Below are positions 54,039 through 64,000 of a DNA stretch of 64,000 bases, one piece after another. Source of the DNA: Pseudomonas marincola (lineage in GTDB: Bacteria > Pseudomonadota > Gammaproteobacteria > Pseudomonadales > Pseudomonadaceae); contig NZ_FPBC01000007.1 of NCBI RefSeq assembly GCF_900116605.1, forward strand, positions 124,001-188,000, written 5' to 3'. Every line of letters starts with the position of its first letter. Positions within the stretch are counted from its first letter, which is position 1. The translations under genes and the position numbers were made by a program. Under the pieces are notes generated by a model that saw only the letters and a list, made by a program, of their open reading frames with translations, was not told the DNA's origin and made no database searches.

Positions 54039-55412
54039 TTAGAAGAACGTCAAACCCACCTGGAACAGGCTTTCAACATCACGGATGTACTTCTTGTCGA
54101 CGAGGAACAGGATGATGTGGTCGCCGCTTTCGATCACGGTAATGTCGTGGGCGATCAACACTTCATCCTCACGGATAATCGCGCCGATGGTGGTGCCGGG
54201 CGGCAGGGTAATGTCGCGAATGGCCCGGCCAATAACCTTGCTCGATTTGGCGTCGCCGTGAGCAATCGCTTCGATGGCCTCGGCCGCACCCCGGCGCAGC
54301 GAGTGCACGCTCTCGATGTCGCCACGGCGCACGTGGGTCAGCAAGGTGCCGATGGTTGCCAGCTGCGGGCTGATGGCGATGTCGATATCGCCGCCTTGCA
54401 CCAAATCCACATAGGCCGGGTTGTTGATAAGTGTCATCACCTTGCGCGCGCCCATGCGCTTGGCCAGCAAGGACGACATGATGTTGGCTTCGTCGTCGTT
54501 GGTCAGCGCCAGGAAGATATCCGCGTCGTTGATGTTCTCTTCAACCAGCAAGTCGCGGTCGGAGGCACTGCCCTGCAGGACGATGGTGTTGTCCAGCGTC
54601 TCTGACAGATAACGGCAGCGCGCCGGATTCATCTCGATGATTTTGACTTGATAGCGGCTTTCGATGGCCTCGGCCAGACGTTCGCCAATATGGCCACCGC
54701 CGGCGATCACAATCTTCTTGTAGCTGTCTTCAAGGCGACGCATTTCGCTCATAACCGCACGAATGTGCGCGCGGGCGGCGATGAAGAACACCTCGTCGTC
54801 AGCCTCGATGACCGTGTCGCCCTTCGGGATGATCGGCCGGTTGCGGCGGAAAATAGCGGCAACGCGGGTGTCGACATTGGGCATGTGCTCGCGCAGCTGA
54901 CGCAACTGCTGACCGACCAGCGGGCCACCGTAATACGCTTTGACTGCCACCAACTGAGCCTTGCCTTCGGCGAAGTCGATCACCTGCAGCGCGCCCGGAT
55001 GTTCAATCAGGCGCTTGATGTAGTTGGTCACCACTTGCTCGGGGCTGATCAGTACATCAACCGGAATCGCCTCGTTATCGAACAGCCCGCTGCGGCTCAG
55101 ATAAGCCGCTTCGCGGACACGGGCAATCTTGGTCGGGGTGTGGAAAAGGGTGTAGGCCACCTGACAGGCGATCATGTTGATCTCGTCACTGTTGGTCACG
55201 GCCACCAACATGTCGGCATCATCCGCGCCTGCCTGACGCAGCACGGTCGGGAATGAGCCACGGCCTTGTACGGTACGAATATCCAGACGATCACCGAGGT
55301 CGCGCAAGCGGTCGCCATCGGTGTCCACAACGGTAATGTCATTGGCTTCACTGGCCAGATGCTCTGCCAGTGTGCCGCCAACCTGACCGGCGCCGAGAAT
55401 GATGATTTTCAT
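54039..55412 (-). CDS. trkA: Trk potassium uptake regulator TrkA
   Basis: 457 residues, peripheral inner-membrane NAD-binding protein that gates the TrkH/TrkG channel. Two RCK halves: Rossmann motif [13 protein letters not shown] at 7-19, and a second, [13 protein letters not shown] near 238, each followed by a TrkA-C domain. The ATG is 13 bases downstream of rsmB, in one operon. No trkH is present in the window. Confidence 0.97.
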   Translation of the reverse strand: MKIIILGAGQVGGTLAEHLASEANDITVVDTDGDRLRDLGDRLDIRTVQGRGSFPTVLRQAGADDADMLVAVTNSDEINMIACQVAYTLFHTPTKIARVREAAYLSRSGLFDNEAIPVDVLISPEQVVTNYIKRLIEHPGALQVIDFAEGKAQLVAVKAYYGGPLVGQQLRQLREHMPNVDTRVAAIFRRNRPIIPKGDTVIEADDEVFFIAARAHIRAVMSEMRRLEDSYKKIVIAGGGHIGERLAEAIESRYQVKIIEMNPARCRYLSETLDNTIVLQGSASDRDLLVEENINDADIFLALTNDDEANIMSSLLAKRMGARKVMTLINNPAYVDLVQGGDIDIAISPQLATIGTLLTHVRRGDIESVHSLRRGAAEAIEAIAHGDAKSSKVIGRAIRDITLPPGTTIGAIIREDEVLIAHDITVIESGDHIILFLVDKKYIRDVESLFQVGLTFF

Positions 55413-55425
55413 CCGTTTCCTTTCC

Positions 55426-56739
55426 TCAGCCGCGAGGAGTCGCGGCGATTTTGATCAGCTTGGCATAGTAGAAGCCATCGTGGCCGTCCATTTGCGCCAA
55501 CAATTGTCGACCGTGTGGCTGCTGCAGGCCAAATGGCCCGGCAATGTCCAATTCGCGTGCACCCGGCGTGCGTTCAAGGAAGGCCGCGATGGTTTCGCTA
55601 TTCTCGGTCGGCAGGGTCGAGCATGTGGCGTAGAGCATGATGCCGCCAACCGCCAGCGTTGGCCACAGTGCGTCAAGCAACTCGCCCTGAAGGTGCGCCA
55701 GCGGGGCAATGTCTTCGGCTTTGCGCGCCAGTTTGATGTCCGGGTGGCGACGAATTACGCCGGTGGCGGAACAGGGCGCGTCGAGCAAAATCCGCTGGAA
55801 CGGCTTGCCGTCCCACCATTTGCTGACATCACGGCCGTCGGCGGCGATCAATTCGGCGTCGAGCTTGAGGCGCGCGAGGTTTTCGCGAACGCGCACCAGT
55901 CGCTTGGCTTCGAGGTCTATCGCCACTACGCCAGCCAGCTCGGGCTCGGCTTCGAGGATATGGCAGGTTTTGCCGCCCGGAGCGCAGCAGGCGTCGAGTA
56001 CGCGTTGCCCCGGCGCCAGATCGAGCAAGTCTGCCGCCAGTTGCGCGGCTTCGTCCTGGACGCTGACGTGCCCTTCGGCAAATCCGGGCAGGGTGGTGAC
56101 ATCGCAGGCTTGAATCAGACGAATGCCATCGCGGCTGAAGGTGCAGGCGGCTGCTTCGATACCGGCTGCTTGCAGTTGTTGCAGATAGTCATTGCGGCTG
56201 CCGTGGCGGCGATTAACCCGCAGCATCAGCGGTGGATGCGCATTGTTAGCCGCGCAAATCGCTTCCCAGTGCTCGGGCCAATGGGCTTTGAGGGCCTTTT
56301 GCAGCCAGCGCGGATGCGCGGTGCGCACCATCGGGTCGCGCTCCATTTCCGCCAGCAATGGTTCGGCTTCACGTTGGGCGCGGCGCAACACGGCGTTGAG
56401 TAAGCCTTTGGCCCAGGGCTTTTTCAGCTTGTCGGCGCAACCCACGGTTTCGCCCAAGGCGGCGTGGGCGGGAATGCGTGTGTAGAGCAACTGATACAGG
56501 CCGACCAGTAACAGGGCCTCGACGTCTTTGTCGGCGGCCTTGAACGGTTTCTGCAAAAGCTTCTCGGCCAGCGCCGAAAGCCTTGGCTCCCAGCGCGCGG
56601 TGCCGAATGCCAGCTCTTGAGTCAGGCCGCGATCGCGTGGTTCAACCTTGTCGAGTTGTGGCGGCAGGCTGCTGCCCAGCGAGGCTTTGCCGGATAGAAC
56701 CGCACTCAGGGCGCGGGCTGCAGCCAGACGCGGATTCAT
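55426..56739 (-). CDS. rsmB: 16S rRNA (cytosine967-C5)-methyltransferase RsmB
   Basis: 437 residues. N-terminal NusB-like RNA-binding domain (about 1-140), then a SAM domain with [15 protein letters not shown], a DAPCSATGV motif with one catalytic Cys, and [10 protein letters not shown] with the second. Methylates C967 of 16S rRNA. The start overlaps the fmt stop by four bases, giving fmt-rsmB-trkA as one unit. Confidence 0.97.
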   Translation of the reverse strand: MNPRLAAARALSAVLSGKASLGSSLPPQLDKVEPRDRGLTQELAFGTARWEPRLSALAEKLLQKPFKAADKDVEALLLVGLYQLLYTRIPAHAALGETVGCADKLKKPWAKGLLNAVLRRAQREAEPLLAEMERDPMVRTAHPRWLQKALKAHWPEHWEAICAANNAHPPLMLRVNRRHGSRNDYLQQLQAAGIEAAACTFSRDGIRLIQACDVTTLPGFAEGHVSVQDEAAQLAADLLDLAPGQRVLDACCAPGGKTCHILEAEPELAGVVAIDLEAKRLVRVRENLARLKLDAELIAADGRDVSKWWDGKPFQRILLDAPCSATGVIRRHPDIKLARKAEDIAPLAHLQGELLDALWPTLAVGGIMLYATCSTLPTENSETIAAFLERTPGARELDIAGPFGLQQPHGRQLLAQMDGHDGFYYAKLIKIAATPRG

Positions 56740-57677
56740 GCGAGCACCGTGCCGATGGCGAATTGGTCACGACGGCTGTTATACAGGTCGGCGAAGTTCA
56801 GCGCCTTGCCGCCGGGCAATTGCAGGCGGGTCAGCAACAGCGCGCCGCTGCCGCAAGCGACCGTCAGGCCTTCTTTACTGGCGGCGAGAATTTCACCTGG
56901 CTTGCCACTGCCCTTGCCCAGTTTGGCGGCATGCACTTTAAGCGCTGCGCCATTGAGGCTGCTCTGGCAGATCGGCCAAGGATTGAATGCACGGATCAAC
57001 AGTTCCAGCTCACCCGCCGGACGCGACCAGTCGAGCTGTGCCTGTTCCTTATTAAGCTTGTGCGCATAGGTGGCCAGCGCATCATCCTGTACTTCGCCTT
57101 TCAGCGTGCCTGCCGCGAGGCCTGCAATCGCTTCGATCACGGCCGCCGGGCCAAGGCTGGCAAGCCGGTCATGCAAGCTGCCGCCGGTGTCTTCGGCGCT
57201 GATCGGGGTATGTGTCTTGAGCAGCATCGGGCCAGTATCGAGACCCGCTTCCATCTGCATCACAGTAACCCCGGACTCGCTGTCACCGGCCTCAATCGCG
57301 CGCTGGATCGGCGCAGCACCGCGCCAGCGTGGCAGCAACGAGGCATGACTGTTGATACAGCCCAGACGCGGCGTATCGAGCACTACTTGCGGCAGGATCA
57401 GCCCGTAAGCGACCACCACCATCAAGTCGGCCTGCAAGTTGGCCAGCTCGGCCTGAGCATCCGCATCACGCAGGGTTTGTGGCTGATAGACCGGAATGTC
57501 GTGTTCAAGCGCCAGCTGTTTGACCGGGCTCGGCATAAGCTTCTGCCCGCGGCCAGCCGGGCGATCTGGCTGGGTGTAAACCGCAACAATCTGATGAGAT
57601 GTGCCAAGCAGGGCTTTCAGATGCTCGGCGGCGAATTCCGGAGTACCGGCAAAGACAATACGCAGTGCTTCAGTCAT
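56736..57677 (-). CDS. fmt: Methionyl-tRNA formyltransferase
   Basis: 313 residues. Formylates initiator Met-tRNA with 10-formyl-tetrahydrofolate. Opens [20 protein letters not shown]; the catalytic region has [16 protein letters not shown]; a C-terminal OB-like domain follows. Lies 89 bases after def, the enzyme that later removes the formyl group. Confidence 0.97.
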   Translation of the reverse strand: MTEALRIVFAGTPEFAAEHLKALLGTSHQIVAVYTQPDRPAGRGQKLMPSPVKQLALEHDIPVYQPQTLRDADAQAELANLQADLMVVVAYGLILPQVVLDTPRLGCINSHASLLPRWRGAAPIQRAIEAGDSESGVTVMQMEAGLDTGPMLLKTHTPISAEDTGGSLHDRLASLGPAAVIEAIAGLAAGTLKGEVQDDALATYAHKLNKEQAQLDWSRPAGELELLIRAFNPWPICQSSLNGAALKVHAAKLGKGSGKPGEILAASKEGLTVACGSGALLLTRLQLPGGKALNFADLYNSRRDQFAIGTVLA

Positions 57678-57766
57678 GTGGGCTCGCTAGATGGACAAGG
57701 CTTGCACGCACTGGCCGGGCTTGCGCGCGGAGTTGAGAGGCGCCAAGCCTGTGGATAAGTCAGCGC

Positions 57767-58273
57767 TTAATCGCGCAGGCGGTGCTGTTTTTCCAGCTTT
57801 TTCTTGATCCGGTCACGTTTCAGCGTAGACAGGTAATCAACGAACAGCTTGCCATTGAGGTGATCGCACTCGTGCTGAACGCACACGGCCAGCAGGCCTT
57901 CGGCGATTAGCTCGTAAGGCTTGCCATCACGGTCCAAAGCCTTGACCTTGACCTTCTGCGGGCGGTCGACGTTTTCATAGAAGCCCGGCACCGAAAGGCA
58001 GCCTTCCTGATACTGATCAACCTCGTCAGTCAGCGACTCGAACTCCGGGTTAATGAAAACCAGTGGTTCGGAGCGGTCTTCGGAGATGTCCATGACCACA
58101 ATGCGCTTATGCACATTGACCTGTGTTGCAGCCAGACCAATGCCAGGGGCTTCGTACATGGTTTCAAACATGTCGTCTATCAACTGGCGTAATTCGTCAT
58201 CAACGACGTCCACAGGCTTAGCAATGGTACGTAGTCGAGGATCTGGAAATTCTAGGATGTTTAAGATAGCCAT
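57767..58273 (-). CDS. def: Peptide deformylase
   Basis: 168 residues. Fe/Zn hydrolase removing the formyl group from nascent proteins. Motif 1 GIGLAATQV, motif 2 with metal Cys EGCLSVPG, motif 3 QHECDHLNG with two His and the catalytic Glu. Divergent from the lysM gene across 150 bases. A DnaA box lies just downstream (57750-57758). Confidence 0.97.
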   Translation of the reverse strand: MAILNILEFPDPRLRTIAKPVDVVDDELRQLIDDMFETMYEAPGIGLAATQVNVHKRIVVMDISEDRSEPLVFINPEFESLTDEVDQYQEGCLSVPGFYENVDRPQKVKVKALDRDGKPYELIAEGLLAVCVQHECDHLNGKLFVDYLSTLKRDRIKKKLEKQHRLRD

Positions 58274-58423
58274 ATATGTTTGTGATGCACTTATGGAATA
58301 AAGTCAAAAAGCGCTGCTAAGATGATGAACAGCATGAAAAAGGCTTCACATCGTGGCGCGATTGATGTCACGACGCGGCGCTAGGGCGCTTCACAGAAGA
58401 CACATAATAAAGGGATTCACCGA

Positions 58424-59449
58424 ATGAGGAAATCACTACTCGCCCTGCTACTGCTCGCCGCGGGTGGCTTGGCCCAGGCTGCAGTTCAGCTTAAAGAGGG
58501 GCACCCGGACACTTATACAGTGGTCCGCGGCGATACGCTCTGGGATATTTCCGGGCGTTTCCTGAGCGAGCCCTGGAAATGGCCAGAGATTTGGCATGCA
58601 AATCCTCAGGTGAAAAACCCGCACTTGATCTATCCGGGCGACCAATTGTCGCTGGTCTATATCGACGGCCAGCCTCGGCTGATGCTCAACCGCGGTGCTT
58701 CACGCGGCACCATCAAGCTGTCGCCTAAAGTTCGCACCACGCCAATGGCAGAAGCCATCCCGACGATTCCGCTCGAAGCCATCAACAGCTTTTTGCTGAG
58801 AAACCGCATCGTTGAGTCCGATAAAGACTTCAACGCTGCGCCGTATATTGTTGCCGGTAATGCCGAGCGTGTCGTCAGTGGCGCGGGCGATCGTGTGTAC
58901 GCACGCGGCAGCTTCGATCCGTCTGCACCGGTTTACGGCATCTTCCGTCAGGGAAAAGCCTACAACGACCCGATCACCAAAGAGTTTCTCGGCATTAACG
59001 CCGACTCGATCGGCGGCGGCGAGATTGTTGCCGAAGAAGGCGATATCGGCACCATGATGCTCAGCCACGCCAATCAGGAAGTGCGCAACGGCGACCGCCT
59101 GTTCCCGACCGAAGAGCGTGCGATCAACTCGACATTCATGCCGAGCGAGCCAGCCGGTCCAATTGATGGTTTGATCCTCGATGTTCCGCGTGGTGTTTCG
59201 CAGATCGGCCAGTTCGATGTTGTGACCCTGAACAAGGGCTTGCGCGATGGCTTGGCTGAAGGCAACGTGCTGGCGGTCTACAAGACCGGCGAGACCGTGC
59301 GTGATCGTGTGACCGGCGAACAGGTAAAAATCCCTGACGAACGTGCAGGTTTGCTGATGGTGTTCCGCACCTACGACAAACTCAGCTATGGTTTGATTTT
59401 GGGTGCCACGCGCCAACTCGCAGTCATGGACAAAGTGCGTAACCCGTAA
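58424..59449 (+). CDS. LysM-domain exported protein
   Basis: 341 residues with a signal peptide (1-19, ending AQAA) and one LysM domain at about 28-80 (YTVVRGDTLWDISGRFL ... NPHLIYPGDQLSL) that binds peptidoglycan. The long C-terminal part (about 90-341) has no named fold but is conserved at this place, upstream of dprA in Pseudomonas. Probably a periplasmic cell-wall protein. Confidence 0.88.
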   Translation: MRKSLLALLLLAAGGLAQAAVQLKEGHPDTYTVVRGDTLWDISGRFLSEPWKWPEIWHANPQVKNPHLIYPGDQLSLVYIDGQPRLMLNRGASRGTIKLSPKVRTTPMAEAIPTIPLEAINSFLLRNRIVESDKDFNAAPYIVAGNAERVVSGAGDRVYARGSFDPSAPVYGIFRQGKAYNDPITKEFLGINADSIGGGEIVAEEGDIGTMMLSHANQEVRNGDRLFPTEERAINSTFMPSEPAGPIDGLILDVPRGVSQIGQFDVVTLNKGLRDGLAEGNVLAVYKTGETVRDRVTGEQVKIPDERAGLLMVFRTYDKLSYGLILGATRQLAVMDKVRNP

Positions 59450-59456
59450 TACCCGA

Positions 59457-59489
59457 AAACCCCGCCGCCCGGATTCGGGCGCGGGGTTT
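59457..59489 (+). terminator. Hairpin between the lysM gene and dprA
   Basis: AAACCCCG...CGGGGTTT with an inner GCCCG/CGGGC stem and a short loop. Terminator-like, though the downstream T run is only three bases long. Confidence 0.65.
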
Positions 59490-59535
59490 GCTGCTTTAGC
59501 CGCCTGCGCGGCGCGACAGATCAAGGATGATCATT

Positions 59536-60648
59536 ATGTCGCAACGCCTGCCCAGCCATTCTCCGGCTGAAATCGAAGCCCGCCTCCGCCTGCATTGTTT
59601 ACCGCAACTCGGCCCGCGCCGCTTGCATACCCTGTTCCGTGCCTTCGCCGATGCCTCGTCCGCCATCAGTGCGCCCGCCAGTGCCTGGCGTTCTCTGGGT
59701 TTGCCCGCGACTTGTGCAGCGTCACGTCGCTGCAGCGAGGTGCGCGAGCGAGCCCGAGCCGCACTGCAATGGCTTGAGGCAGAGCAGCATCACCTGTTGA
59801 TGTGGGATGACGCGGACTACCCTGCACTGCTCGCCGAACTCAACGATGCGCCGCCGTTGCTGTTTGTGGCGGGTGACCGGGCTTTGTTCGAGCAGCCGCA
59901 ACTGGCGATTGTCGGCAGTCGCCGCGCATCCAAGCCGGGGCTCGATACCGCCCATGCTTTCGCGCGGAGTCTGGCGGCGGCAGGGTTCGTTATTACCAGT
60001 GGGCTGGCGCTGGGCATTGATGGCGCCGCTCACCGTGGCGCGCTGGCTGCAACCGGTAAAACCATCGCCGTGCTGGGCACTGGCTTGCAATGTGTATATC
60101 CGCCAAGGCATCGTCAGTTGGCTGTGGATATCGTCGCGCAAGGCGGGGCGCTGGTCAGTGAGTTGCCTCTGGATTGCGCACCTCTGGCCGGTAATTTTCC
60201 ACGGCGTAACCGGCTTATCAGTGGTCTGTCGGTCGGCGTATTAGTGGTCGAAGCCAGTCCGTCCAGTGGTTCGCTGATCACCGCCAAACTGGCAGCCGAA
60301 CAAGGCCGCGAGGTGTATGCGATTCCCGGTTCAATCCATCATCCGGGCGCGCGTGGCTGCCATCAGCTGATTCGCGATGGCGCCGCGCTGGTCGAGTGCA
60401 TTGACGATGTTTTGCAAGCGCTGCGCGGCTGGCAGAATCAACCCGCGCCGCCTGCGGAACCGGCGCGCAAAGAATCGCACCCGTTGCTCGCGCTGCTATT
60501 CGCCGCCCCACAAACAAGTGAAGCGTTGGCGTTCGCCAGCGGCTGGCCATTACCCAAGGTGTTATCGACGATGACCGAACTTGAAATAGATGGTCGCGTC
60601 GCCAGCGAAAACGGCCTTTGGCAAGCCCGGGCAATCCAGAGTTCTTAG
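59536..60648 (+). CDS. dprA: DNA-processing protein DprA
   Basis: 370 residues from ATG 59536 (AAGG nine bases upstream; the ATG at 59527 abuts that SD). N-terminal SAM-like domain, then a Rossmann-like DNA-binding core with IVGSRRASKPG, TSGLALGIDGAAHRGAL and LPPRHRQL-type motifs, and a C-terminal winged-helix-like part. Protects incoming single-stranded DNA and loads RecA in natural transformation. Confidence 0.95.
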   Translation: MSQRLPSHSPAEIEARLRLHCLPQLGPRRLHTLFRAFADASSAISAPASAWRSLGLPATCAASRRCSEVRERARAALQWLEAEQHHLLMWDDADYPALLAELNDAPPLLFVAGDRALFEQPQLAIVGSRRASKPGLDTAHAFARSLAAAGFVITSGLALGIDGAAHRGALAATGKTIAVLGTGLQCVYPPRHRQLAVDIVAQGGALVSELPLDCAPLAGNFPRRNRLISGLSVGVLVVEASPSSGSLITAKLAAEQGREVYAIPGSIHHPGARGCHQLIRDGAALVECIDDVLQALRGWQNQPAPPAEPARKESHPLLALLFAAPQTSEALAFASGWPLPKVLSTMTELEIDGRVASENGLWQARAIQSS

Positions 60649-60786
60649 CCTGAGAGATGTATTGCGAAACTCGGAACTCCATCATCGGCTCAACGATTGG
60701 CCCCAGCGCATCGCCGCGCACTGGGTTTCCCCTCGTCCACGTCGTTTGGATACACTTGCCCGGCATGCATTCATGGAGCGCAGTTA

Positions 60787-61344
60787 ATGGTCAGCAGTTG
60801 GCAAGTTCGGCAGGCAGCAAGTGTTGTACTTCAGGGCGGTGTGATCGCCTATCCGACCGAAGCCGTATGGGGGCTTGGCTGTGATCCGTTTGATGAGCTG
60901 GCCGTTGAGCGCTTGCTCGCGCTGAAAAGCCGGCCGATACACAAAGGCCTGATCCTGGTTGCCGACAGCATTCATCAGTTCGACTTCCTGCTCGAAGACC
61001 TGCCCGAGATTTGGCAGGACCGCGTCGCCAGCACATGGCCGGGCCCAACCACGTGGCTGGTGCCGCATCAGGACCGTTTGCCCAAGTGGATTACGGGCGA
61101 GCACAACAGCGTGGCGATCCGCGTCAGCGATCATCCGCTGGTGCGCGAACTGTGCGCCCTCACCGGCCCTATCGTCTCAACCTCGGCAAACCCAGCAGGC
61201 CGCCCGTCCGCACGCACGCGGTTGCGCGTCGAACAATACTTCCCACGCCAGCTGGACAAGGTTCTCAACGGTAAATTGGGCGGACGCAAAAACCCCAGCC
61301 TGATCCGCGACCTGATCAGCGGGGATGTTGTTCGACCTTCATGA
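60787..61344 (+). CDS. tsaC: L-threonylcarbamoyladenylate synthase TsaC
   Basis: 185 residues, YrdC fold. ATG 60787 has GGAG seven bases upstream. Motifs: [16 protein letters not shown], the KSRP...KG ATP/threonine site and [12 protein letters not shown]. Makes threonylcarbamoyl-AMP for the t6A37 modification of ANN-reading tRNAs; short TsaC type, without the Sua5 C-terminal domain. Confidence 0.95.
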   Translation: MVSSWQVRQAASVVLQGGVIAYPTEAVWGLGCDPFDELAVERLLALKSRPIHKGLILVADSIHQFDFLLEDLPEIWQDRVASTWPGPTTWLVPHQDRLPKWITGEHNSVAIRVSDHPLVRELCALTGPIVSTSANPAGRPSARTRLRVEQYFPRQLDKVLNGKLGGRKNPSLIRDLISGDVVRPS

Positions 61345-61394
61345 GGCGGGGCAAAATCGAGCCGCGCGATTAGCCTCACAACAACATTCACAAT

Positions 61395-62110
61395 GGAGGA
61401 TGGATAAACCGCAGGTTAATCCGTCATAGCCATCTGTGGCGTGTACGCGGTTTCGCCTTTGATTTTGGCGGTATGGCGGCATGTCTTACGTAATGCCGCG
61501 CCGCACCAATCGCCATGACGGATTGCCGCCTTCGGGTCTACCCATCCTCCGGCCTTTGGTCTGGCGTGAAACCGAGCCGCGCGATTGGCGCCACAACAAC
61601 ATTCACCAACGGAGGATGGATAAACCGCAGGTTAATCCGTCATAGCCATCGGTGGCGTGTACCCGGTTTCGCCTTTGATTTTGGCGGTGTCGCGGGCAAG
61701 TCGTGCGTAATGCCGCGCCGCATAAATCGTCTTGACGGATTGCCGCCTTCGGGGCTATCCATCCTCCGGATCTGGTACGGCGTGCAACCGACCCGCACGA
61801 TTAGCCCCACAACAATTCACAATGGAGGATGGATAAACCGCAGGTTAATCCGTCATGGCCATCTGTGGTGTGTACGCGGTTCCGCCTTTGATTTTGGCGG
61901 TGTGGCGGGCATGTCTTGCGTAATGCCGCGCCGCATGAATCGTCATGACGGATTGCCGCCTTCGGGGCTATCCATCCTCCGGTCTGTGGTACGGCGCAAA
62001 ACCGAGCCGCACGATTGCCCCCACAACAACATTTCCCCAATGGAGGATGGATAAACCGCAGGTTAATCCGTCATGGCCATCTGTGGTGTGTACGCGGTTC
62101 CGCGTTTGAT
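61395..62110. repeat. REP-like element cluster II, tandem about 216-base units
   Basis: Four type A copies (61395-61427, 61611-61643, 61824-61856, 62042-62074) alternate with three reversed type B copies (61515-61550, 61732-61767, 61945-61980). A-to-A spacing is 216, 213 and 218 bases. Between A and B each unit has a shared spacer with its own small stem CGCC TTTGATTTT GGCG. The array fills the gap between tsaC and qor. The long open frame across it is a product of near-multiple-of-three repeat length. Confidence 0.92.
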
Positions 62111-62191
62111 TTTGGCGATGTGGCGGGCCGTGATCGGATTAAAGCCGGGTTGGCGCAATGACGGGTGTTCCGTCATTGCGCTGCGCAACCT

Positions 62192-63169
62192 TTACGGCAA
62201 CAGGATTGTTGAGCCGGTGGTCTGGCGGCCGCTCAGTGCGATCTGTGCTTTTGCGGCATCGGCCAAAGCGTAACGCTGGCTGATTTCGACGTTGAGCTTG
62301 CCGCTGCTGATCATGGCGAACAGCTCATCGGCCATGCTTTGCAGGCGTTGCGGCGTATCGGCGTAGCCCATCAGGGTTGGCCTGGTCACGAACAACGCGC
62401 CTTTCTGCGCCAGAATGCCGAGGTTGACCCCGCTTACTGCGCCAGATGCATTACCAAAGCTGACGACGAGGCCGCGCGGCGCGGTGCAGTCGAGCGAGGT
62501 TTCCCACGTGTCTTTACCTACGCCGTCGTAAACCACCGGACACTTCTTGCCGTCGGTGAGCTCAAGCACGCGCTTGGCAACGTCTTCGTGGCTGTAGTCG
62601 ATAGTTGCCCATGCGCCCTGCTGCATCGCGCGCTCGGCCTTGGCGGCGGAGCTGACGGTGCCGATCAGGTTAACCCCGAGCGCTTTGGCCCACTGGCACG
62701 CAAACGAGCCAACACCACCCGCTGCTGCGTGGAACAAAATCGTCTCGCCGCCCTGCAATTGGTAAGTCTGGCGGAACAGATACTGCACGGTTAAACCCTT
62801 GAGCATTACCGCAGCGGCCTGCTCAAAGCTGATTTCATCGGGCAGTTTCACCAGTCGCTCGGCCGGCAGCACATGCAGTTCGCTATACGCACCCAGCGGG
62901 CCGGTGGCGTAGGCGACGCGATCACCCACCTTGAACGATGAAACTTCGCTGCCGACCGCTTCAACCACGCCAGCGCCTTCTGTGCCCAGGCTCGAAGGCA
63001 ATGCTGGCGGCTGATACAGGCCGCTGCGGAAATAGGTGTCGATGAAGTTCAGGCCGATGGCGTGGTTCTGCACGCGGACTTCTTTAGGGCCGGGAGCCGC
63101 GGGCTGATAGTCGGTGAATTCGAGTACTTCCGGGCCGCCGTGACTGCTGAATTGAATGCGCTTGGCCAT
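62192..63169 (-). CDS. qor: NADPH:quinone reductase
   Basis: 325 residues, zinc-free medium-chain dehydrogenase/reductase. GroES-like N-terminal half (to about 120) and a Rossmann half with AAAGGVGSFACQWAKALG for NADPH. No zinc-ligand cysteines are seen, as in QOR1-type enzymes. Reduces quinones to semiquinones. Divergent from hemF, its usual neighbour. Confidence 0.94.
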   Translation of the reverse strand: MAKRIQFSSHGGPEVLEFTDYQPAAPGPKEVRVQNHAIGLNFIDTYFRSGLYQPPALPSSLGTEGAGVVEAVGSEVSSFKVGDRVAYATGPLGAYSELHVLPAERLVKLPDEISFEQAAAVMLKGLTVQYLFRQTYQLQGGETILFHAAAGGVGSFACQWAKALGVNLIGTVSSAAKAERAMQQGAWATIDYSHEDVAKRVLELTDGKKCPVVYDGVGKDTWETSLDCTAPRGLVVSFGNASGAVSGVNLGILAQKGALFVTRPTLMGYADTPQRLQSMADELFAMISSGKLNVEISQRYALADAAKAQIALSGRQTTGSTILLP

Positions 63170-63418
63170 GCCAGACTCCTTGCTGATGGTGAAATGGACG
63201 CTGCGATTAAACGCCAGTAGACGCCCATAATGCCGCTAATTTGCGCGGCGGGCATTACTCCTATCGTCTGCCTTGCCGGTTAATGGCACAAAGTTGCGCA
63301 GGCGCATTACTGACCCTAGGTTTGATACCAGTCAACTGCGGGCGCACTGGCGGGAATGTTATGCTTGCGCCAGATTTCGCCTGTCAGCTTGTATGCTGTC
63401 AGGCACGACCCGTTTTAA

Positions 63419-64000
<582 letters not shown>

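Noticed and set aside
61515..62054. Long plus-strand open frame of 179 codons with internal protein repeats
   Set aside because: It runs across the tandem REP-like array; the repeats have lengths near multiples of three, which keeps the frame open. No SD and no family features.
61395..62074. CRISPR array
   Set aside because: Regularly spaced 33-base elements looked CRISPR-like, but they alternate in orientation, the spacing is about 216 bases, the spacers resemble each other and no cas genes are near.

Overview
The window is a stretch of Pseudomonas chromosome around the replication origin. The block glmS-glmR-glmU-atp(CDGAHFEBI)-parB-parA-rsmG-mnmG ... mnmE-yidC-yidD-rnpA-rpmH / dnaA-dnaN-recF-gyrB ... 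lptA-gmhB-glyS-glyQ-tag-lpxL-family-pilZ-yhhQ-...-trkA-rsmB-fmt-def-lysM-dprA-tsaC-qor-hemF follows the gene order known around dnaA in Pseudomonas. The species cannot be fixed from sequence reading alone; the fap operon and the protein sequences fit Pseudomonas sensu lato. No rRNA, tRNA, CRISPR array, intact insertion sequence or prophage was seen.

Left part (1-12.4 kb) is accessory. It opens with the end of a bufferin (copper-binding ribosomal peptide) locus running off the left edge (bufA2 and the first codons of a DUF692 bufB). Next is a complete functional-amyloid operon fapABCDEF, facing a convergent sigma-54 activator with a VpsR-like receiver. A P2-type cation ATPase follows, then a relic of an autotransporter barrel, then a secreted PliG-like protein that appears to start on a rare ATT codon and is followed by a small membrane protein.

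Centre (12.5-41.8 kb) is the housekeeping origin region. Nearly all genes left of 35 kb are on the minus strand (amino-sugar synthesis, ATP synthase, chromosome partition, tRNA modification, membrane insertion), and dnaA-dnaN-recF-gyrB run on the plus strand. This divergence, four perfect DnaA boxes and an AT-rich stretch mark oriC between rpmH and dnaA. A second origin-like stretch lies upstream of mnmG. Two parS sites, one inside a 26-bp perfect palindrome, sit in recF. A yeiH-type exporter and a LysR regulator are inserted between mnmG and mnmE.

Right part (41.8-64 kb) has a TonB-dependent siderophore receptor with a Fur-box-like site inserted between gyrB and lptA, followed by a T-rich gene-free stretch. 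Then come lipid A/LPS, glycyl-tRNA synthetase, DNA repair, potassium uptake, formylation/deformylation, DNA uptake and haem genes. A small preQ1-I-like riboswitch precedes the queuosine-precursor transporter yhhQ. Two clusters of a REP-like hairpin element (53.6-54.0 and 61.4-62.1 kb) occur in two flavours whose inner stems differ by compensating base changes; this is the least explained structure in the window.
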